Translations under genes and position numbers: made by a program
Assembly (NCBI GenBank): GCA_900766585.1
Contig: CAAFVV010000040.1
Location: 1 to 64,000 of the forward strand
Length of the DNA: 64,000 nt
Direction of reading: 5' to 3'
Source of the DNA: Clostridia bacterium
GTDB lineage: Bacteria > Bacillota > Clostridia > Oscillospirales > Acutalibacteraceae
Shown here: positions 59,719-64,000 of the stretch, piece after piece
How positions within the stretch are numbered: the stretch's first letter is position 1
Layout: every line of letters begins with the position of its first letter
The notes under the pieces: model-generated
What the model was told of the DNA's origin: nothing
The model's input: only the letters and a program-made list of their open reading frames with translations
Databases searched by the model: none

Positions 59719-60636
59719 ATGACGGCTTTCCGTGACCGCGGCAGCCTCGCGCGGCGGCTTCGCCGCCCGGAATTCTGGGGCGGGCTGCTCTGGAGCATTG
59801 TACGCGCCGTAATTCTGATCGGGCTGGGCTTTATGATCTGCTATCCGATCCTGATCAAGTTTGTCACCTGCTTCATGTCGTCCGACGACCTGATCAACCC
59901 CACCGTCAAGCTGATCCCGCAGGAGGGCAGCACGGCACTTCTGCGGCAGGTGTATGTGAAAATGGACTACTGGCGCACCTTTGCCGCCACGGCGGCGCTG
60001 TCGCTGCTGACGGCGGCGGCGCAGGTGGCGGTCAGCGCCCTGGCGGGCTACGGGCTGGCGCGCTTCCGCTTCCGCGGACGCGGGCTGCTGTTTGCGCTGA
60101 TCCTGGTGGTGCTGCTGGTGCCGCCCTCGACCATTCTGACGCCGCTGTATGTGCGGTTCAACTACATGAACCTGTTCGGCATCCGGTTCTCGCTCATCAA
60201 CACCTACTGGCCGTTTGTGCTGATGTCGCTGACGGGGCTGGGGCTGAAAAACGGGCTGTACATCTACCTTGTGCGGCAGTTTTTCCGCGGCATGCCCGAC
60301 GAGCTGGAGGAATCCGCCTATATCGACGGCGCGGGTCCCTTCCGCGCGTTTCGCTCGGTCATGCTGCCCAACGCCCGCAACATCCTGCTGGTCACGTTTA
60401 TTTTCTCGCTGACCTGGCAGTGGACGGACAACGCGATCACACCGATGTTTCTGCCGAATCTGAACGTATTTGCCACCGTGGTGCACGGGCTGTCGCCCGA
60501 CTACACCAACGCCATCCAGCAGGGGGCGATCAACAGCATTGCCGCCCTGCTGATCATGGCGCCGCTTCTGGTGATCTACCTGTTTTTGCAGCGGCGGATC
60601 ATCCAGGGCGTCGAATCCAGCGGCATCGTCGGCTGA
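59719..60636 (+). CDS. Sugar ABC transporter permease, second pair, MalG-like
   Basis: A 305-residue permease with six membrane helices and the EAA motif EESAYIDGAGPFRAFRSVMLPNAR near residue 200. ATG 59719 has AAGGGAG eight bases upstream; the open frame runs three codons further. Partner of the gene 20 bases upstream. Confidence 0.9.
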   Translation: MTAFRDRGSLARRLRRPEFWGGLLWSIVRAVILIGLGFMICYPILIKFVTCFMSSDDLINPTVKLIPQEGSTALLRQVYVKMDYWRTFAATAALSLLTAAAQVAVSALAGYGLARFRFRGRGLLFALILVVLLVPPSTILTPLYVRFNYMNLFGIRFSLINTYWPFVLMSLTGLGLKNGLYIYLVRQFFRGMPDELEESAYIDGAGPFRAFRSVMLPNARNILLVTFIFSLTWQWTDNAITPMFLPNLNVFATVVHGLSPDYTNAIQQGAINSIAALLIMAPLLVIYLFLQRRIIQGVESSGIVG

Positions 60637-60673
60637 CGGCGATAACAATATGGCTATGAGAGGAAGCGATACC

Positions 60674-62860
60674 ATGACATGCAGGAAAAAACGAGTGGCG
60701 GCGCTGTGTCTTGCCGTGCTGCTGCTGTGCGGCGCGGCGGCATGTGACCGCACGCCGGCAGAGAGCGGGAACACGTCGGCGGCGGAGAGCGCCGTTTCGA
60801 CTGCGCCGCAGGAGAGCGGCGACAGCGCCCCCACCGACGGGAGCGATCCCGCCGCCCCGACCGTGCCGGACAGCCCTTCGCAGAGCCGGAGCGACGGATC
60901 CGGCATGACAAAGCGGACATCCGGTGTGTCCGGCACCGGGAGCAGACCGGTGTCCACAACGACAAAGGGAGGAACCAAAACGGTGAAATTCAGTGATCTG
61001 AAGCTCAACGATCTGTCGGCGCTGACCGAGCTGCCGGATGCGGACAGCGGCAAAAACGGCACGCTGTACCTGATCGATTCCGAAAACATGCAGCAGCGGC
61101 TGCCGAATATGTCCCTGTTCTATGACGCGCTCAAATTTACTGTCAGCCTGCAGGGACTGGAAAACCGCAGCGGCGTATCTATGTATATGAAGGACGCGAA
61201 ATCCGGGCTGTGGCTGACGCTGATGCGCGCCTATTCCGACGGTCTGCTCTACGGCAAAAAGATCGTGACGCTGCGCACGATCGACGCCGTGATCGACAAG
61301 CTCGGCGACCGCATCAAGGCGCACGGCATCGTGCTGTGGGATCCCGAGCAGCCGTTTCTGTCCAACATCGCGACCAACGTCTGCGGCGTCGAGGGCTATC
61401 TGCCCGTTATGGCGAGCGACGACGAGGACAGCCTGCACCAGAAGCTCATCGAAAAATACGGCAAGTCGATCATAAAGCTCGATCTGCGCGGGCGCTTCAC
61501 CGGCAAGGCGGGCACGAAGATCTGGGATACCTCCCTTTCCTCCGTCGGCTCCGCCAAGTGCGACGCCTATCTCTGGGCAATGGAGAAATATGTCAGGACC
61601 GGCAGGACGAGCAGGGACTACATCGCCTATATGACCGACTACTGGCCGCTGTCCTCCAAGGGCAACGGGAAATTCCTCGACAATTCGGTCTATGAGACCT
61701 ATCTGCCGAGTCAGGACTATGTGGTGCAAAACCGCATCTTCACCTTTGACCTGTCCGTGTTCAAAAATGAGCCGGTCAATGACGACCCGGGGCAGAAGAC
61801 CGGCACGGATTTTGCGACGCTGACCCGGCTGCTGCAGTACCAGTATGACCGCAACGGCGGCAAATTCTCCCGCTGCATCGGCTTCCCGCCCTTCCCCTAT
61901 AAGTATAAGGGCAACCGCCCCGGCGTCAACGACGATGTCATGCTTGAGTGGACGTCGGTCGAGGTCATGACCGCCTATAACATCTCGCTGGAGGCAGACT
62001 GCCCCGGTCCGTCCTCCCTCTACAACGCCTCTGTCTTTTCCAAGCACAAGCCGCAGGTGAAGCGGACGCAGGCGGCACGGCGCCAAAAGGCGCTGTCCTC
62101 GCTGCCGAAGTATGAGGACAACACCTATTATCTCTATATCTTCATGGGCGACTACGACGCCGCGTCCTGGACCTATTACAGCGCCTTGAACATCTGGAAG
62201 GATCCGGCGCGCGGCAAGCTGCCGCTGGCGTGGGCGTTTAACCCGAACCTCAGCGACCGGCTGCCGCTGATGTGGGATTATTTCTATGCGACCGCGACGG
62301 ACAACGACTACTTTATCGCGGGCGATTCCGGTGCGGGCTATATCAACCCGAATCTGCTGCTTGAGGGCAAGCGCAAGCATTCGACGCTGCCCGACGGGCT
62401 GGCGGCGTGGGCGGAATTCTGCACGAAATGGTATAAGCAGTGCGATATCACGGTCACGGGCATGATATTAGACGGCAACAACGGCTATGCCGGCGAGCGG
62501 GTGCTGGGGGCGTACACGGCGTTTTCGCCGGACGGCATCGGCGTGTGGAACTGGCCGAACAAGGACTCCGGGCTGTCCGCCGTCGGCAGCACGGGCGTAT
62601 CCGGCATGGGACAGAACTGGCACATCACGGGTCACGCCACGTTTAATGCCGACAAGGGTGCGGATATGCTCATCGACATGATCGACAGCCGCCGCGCGCT
62701 GCGGTTCTATCCGGTGAAGTGCTGCCTGAACACGCCGACGCAGGTGGAAAAGGCGGTCACACTGGCACAGAAGAAGCTGGACGCACAGGGTAAGGGGCGC
62801 AGGATCAAGGTTGTGGATCCCTACACCTTCTTTGCCATGATCGCCCGCGAAATGAAATGA
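60674..62860 (+). CDS. GxGYxYP-type putative glycoside hydrolase lipoprotein
   Basis: A 728-residue lipoprotein with lipobox AAAC at about residue 21 and a Ser/Thr/Pro-rich linker to about 100. The motif DSGAGYINPNLL near residue 560 matches the GxGYxYP family, whose members are putative glycosidases. The N-terminal domain contains LYLIDSENMQQRL and LWLTLMRA, typical of the family's N-terminal region. I start at ATG 60674, with GAGGAAG ten bases upstream. The substrate is unknown. Confidence 0.75.
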   Translation: MTCRKKRVAALCLAVLLLCGAAACDRTPAESGNTSAAESAVSTAPQESGDSAPTDGSDPAAPTVPDSPSQSRSDGSGMTKRTSGVSGTGSRPVSTTTKGGTKTVKFSDLKLNDLSALTELPDADSGKNGTLYLIDSENMQQRLPNMSLFYDALKFTVSLQGLENRSGVSMYMKDAKSGLWLTLMRAYSDGLLYGKKIVTLRTIDAVIDKLGDRIKAHGIVLWDPEQPFLSNIATNVCGVEGYLPVMASDDEDSLHQKLIEKYGKSIIKLDLRGRFTGKAGTKIWDTSLSSVGSAKCDAYLWAMEKYVRTGRTSRDYIAYMTDYWPLSSKGNGKFLDNSVYETYLPSQDYVVQNRIFTFDLSVFKNEPVNDDPGQKTGTDFATLTRLLQYQYDRNGGKFSRCIGFPPFPYKYKGNRPGVNDDVMLEWTSVEVMTAYNISLEADCPGPSSLYNASVFSKHKPQVKRTQAARRQKALSSLPKYEDNTYYLYIFMGDYDAASWTYYSALNIWKDPARGKLPLAWAFNPNLSDRLPLMWDYFYATATDNDYFIAGDSGAGYINPNLLLEGKRKHSTLPDGLAAWAEFCTKWYKQCDITVTGMILDGNNGYAGERVLGAYTAFSPDGIGVWNWPNKDSGLSAVGSTGVSGMGQNWHITGHATFNADKGADMLIDMIDSRRALRFYPVKCCLNTPTQVEKAVTLAQKKLDAQGKGRRIKVVDPYTFFAMIAREMK

Positions 62861-62902
62861 CCGCCGAAGCGGCAAAAACCGAGTTTTTGAGGAAATGACG
62901 CC

Positions 62903-64000
62903 ATGATAACAAAAGAATTGACCGACTGGACGCTCGGCGCCAACTATCCGTATGCGCCGACCGCGACCTGTGCCGCAGAGACCGGCCAGATCCTCAGCAG
63001 CGTGCTGGAGCCGATCCCCGCGACCGTGCCCGGCTGTGTGCATAACGATCTGCTGCGCGCCGGACTGATCCCGGATCCCTATTATGAGATGAACGCCTTG
63101 TCCTGCGCCTTTGTGGAGCAGTTCTGGTGGACGTATACCACACAGTTTACGCTGGAGGAGCGGCTGCGCGGACGTCATATCCGGCTGACGCTGCGGGGCA
63201 TCGACTACGAGGGGCAGATCACGCTCAACCATACGTCCTGCGGTACCCATACGGGGATGTATGTGCCGTTTTCGGCGGATATCACTGATCTGGTGCGCTT
63301 CGGGGAGCCAAACGAGCTGGCGGTCATCCTGCATGAGCCGCCGCGGGAGATGGGACAGCTCGGCTATACCAGCCGCACGCACACCCAAAAGGCGCGCTTT
63401 GCCTATAAGTGGGATTTTTCCACCCGTCTGGTGCAGGTCGGGCTGTATGACCGCGTGCTGATCGAGGATTTCGGGCGGGCGGCGCTTAACTATACCCGGG
63501 TGGATGCCCGCCTGACAGAGGGCGGCGGCGAGCTGCGCGCGGAAAGCGAGCTGACGGTGTTTTCGGCGGGCGATGTGACCGTGCGCTGGGCGCTGACGCT
63601 TGCGGGCGCGCCCGTGGCAGAGGAGACCCGCACGGTGACGCTGGAGGCGGGCACGCAGAAGGTCGCCGCCGTGCTTCCCGTCGCAGAGCCGCAGCTGTGG
63701 TATCCAAACGGGGCGGGCGCGCAGCCGGTCTACACGCTGACTGTGACGCTTTTTGATGAAGCGGGGCTGTCCGACCGCGCGGAATACTCCTGCGGCTTTC
63801 GCGACCGCTGCTATCTCCGCGCGGAGGGCGCGCCTGCGGGCTGCCTGCCCTACGGCGTAGCATTTTCGGGCGAGCGGGTGTATATTAAAGGGGTCAATAT
63901 GGTGCCGCTCGACATCTGCTACGGGCGCATTACGCCGGAGCGGACGGAAAAATTCCTGCGGCTTGCCAAAGATGCGGGCGTTAATCTCGTCCGCGTCTGG
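62903..64000 (+). CDS. GH2 beta-mannosidase (truncated at the window edge)
   Basis: The first 366 codons of a GH2-type glycosidase. It begins ITKELTDWTLGANYPYAP, then VPGCVHNDLLRAGLIPDPYYEMN and FVEQFWWTYTT, the mannosidase-type jelly-roll domain, and reaches YIKGVNMVPLDICYG and RITPERTEKFLRLAKDAGVNLVRVW just before the catalytic barrel. The catalytic Glu residues are beyond the window. No signal peptide, so cytoplasmic. Site GAGGAAA 9 bases upstream of ATG 62903. Probably cleaves beta-mannosides taken up by the importers. Confidence 0.9.
   Translation, partial: MITKELTDWTLGANYPYAPTATCAAETGQILSSVLEPIPATVPGCVHNDLLRAGLIPDPYYEMNALSCAFVEQFWWTYTTQFTLEERLRGRHIRLTLRGIDYEGQITLNHTSCGTHTGMYVPFSADITDLVRFGEPNELAVILHEPPREMGQLGYTSRTHTQKARFAYKWDFSTRLVQVGLYDRVLIEDFGRAALNYTRVDARLTEGGGELRAESELTVFSAGDVTVRWALTLAGAPVAEETRTVTLEAGTQKVAAVLPVAEPQLWYPNGAGAQPVYTLTVTLFDEAGLSDRAEYSCGFRDRCYLRAEGAPAGCLPYGVAFSGERVYIKGVNMVPLDICYGRITPERTEKFLRLAKDAGVNLVRVW

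Overview
The window looks like chromosomal DNA of a GC-rich Bacillota bacterium, most likely a gut Clostridia of the Oscillospirales type. This is inferred from SPP1-type holin and PBSX-type terminase homologies, TTG/GTG starts with strong AGGAGG ribosome sites, lipoprotein signal peptides, a guanine riboswitch, class III fructose-1,6-bisphosphatase, and intergenic repeats built on CCCCTGTGTAAGGGG. No rRNA, tRNA or CRISPR array was recognised.

Layout. 0.3-5.1 kb: branched-chain amino acid ABC operon livJHMGF on the minus strand, preceded by an unusual leader with an internal terminator. 5.6-8.6 kb: a second ABC operon (TrpX/TrpY/TrpZ-like). 8.6-9.2 kb: tandem intergenic repeats. 9.2-20.9 kb: a compact phage-derived cassette on the minus strand (two small regulators, TerS, TerL, portal, scaffold, capsid, connector, a large putative connector/tip protein, M23 endolysin, XhlA-like protein, SPP1 holin) under a plus-strand self-cleaving S24-type repressor. 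No integrase, replication or recognisable tail genes were seen. 21.0-24.7 kb: lower-glycolysis operon pgk-tpiA-gpmI. 25.1-26.6 kb: NnrD and a lipoprotein. 26.6-28.4 kb: an AT-rich insert encoding a fused HTH/ADP-ribosylglycohydrolase, flanked by direct repeats of a terminator arm. 28.4-34.3 kb: guanine-riboswitch-controlled operon xpt plus a BMP-type nucleoside ABC transporter. 34.4-38.1 kb: CmpB-like membrane protein and fbp. 38.2-42.9 kb: a sugar isomerase/oxidoreductase pair and ftsH with a DUF308 gene.

43-64 kb is a carbohydrate-utilisation locus on the plus strand: GH28-like protein, LacI regulator, sortase-type surface protein, solute-binding lipoprotein, a chimeric solute-binding protein with duplicated carbohydrate-binding-like modules, two pairs of sugar permeases, an NHL/TPR membrane protein, a YIP1-like protein, a DUF5696-like lipoprotein, a GxGYxYP-type putative glycosidase and a truncated GH2 beta-mannosidase. 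No ATPase lies in this part, so a shared ATPase from elsewhere is inferred.

Promoters of the TTGaca-17-TATact form are very regular here and were used to choose gene starts. All family assignments are by reading motifs, not by database search.
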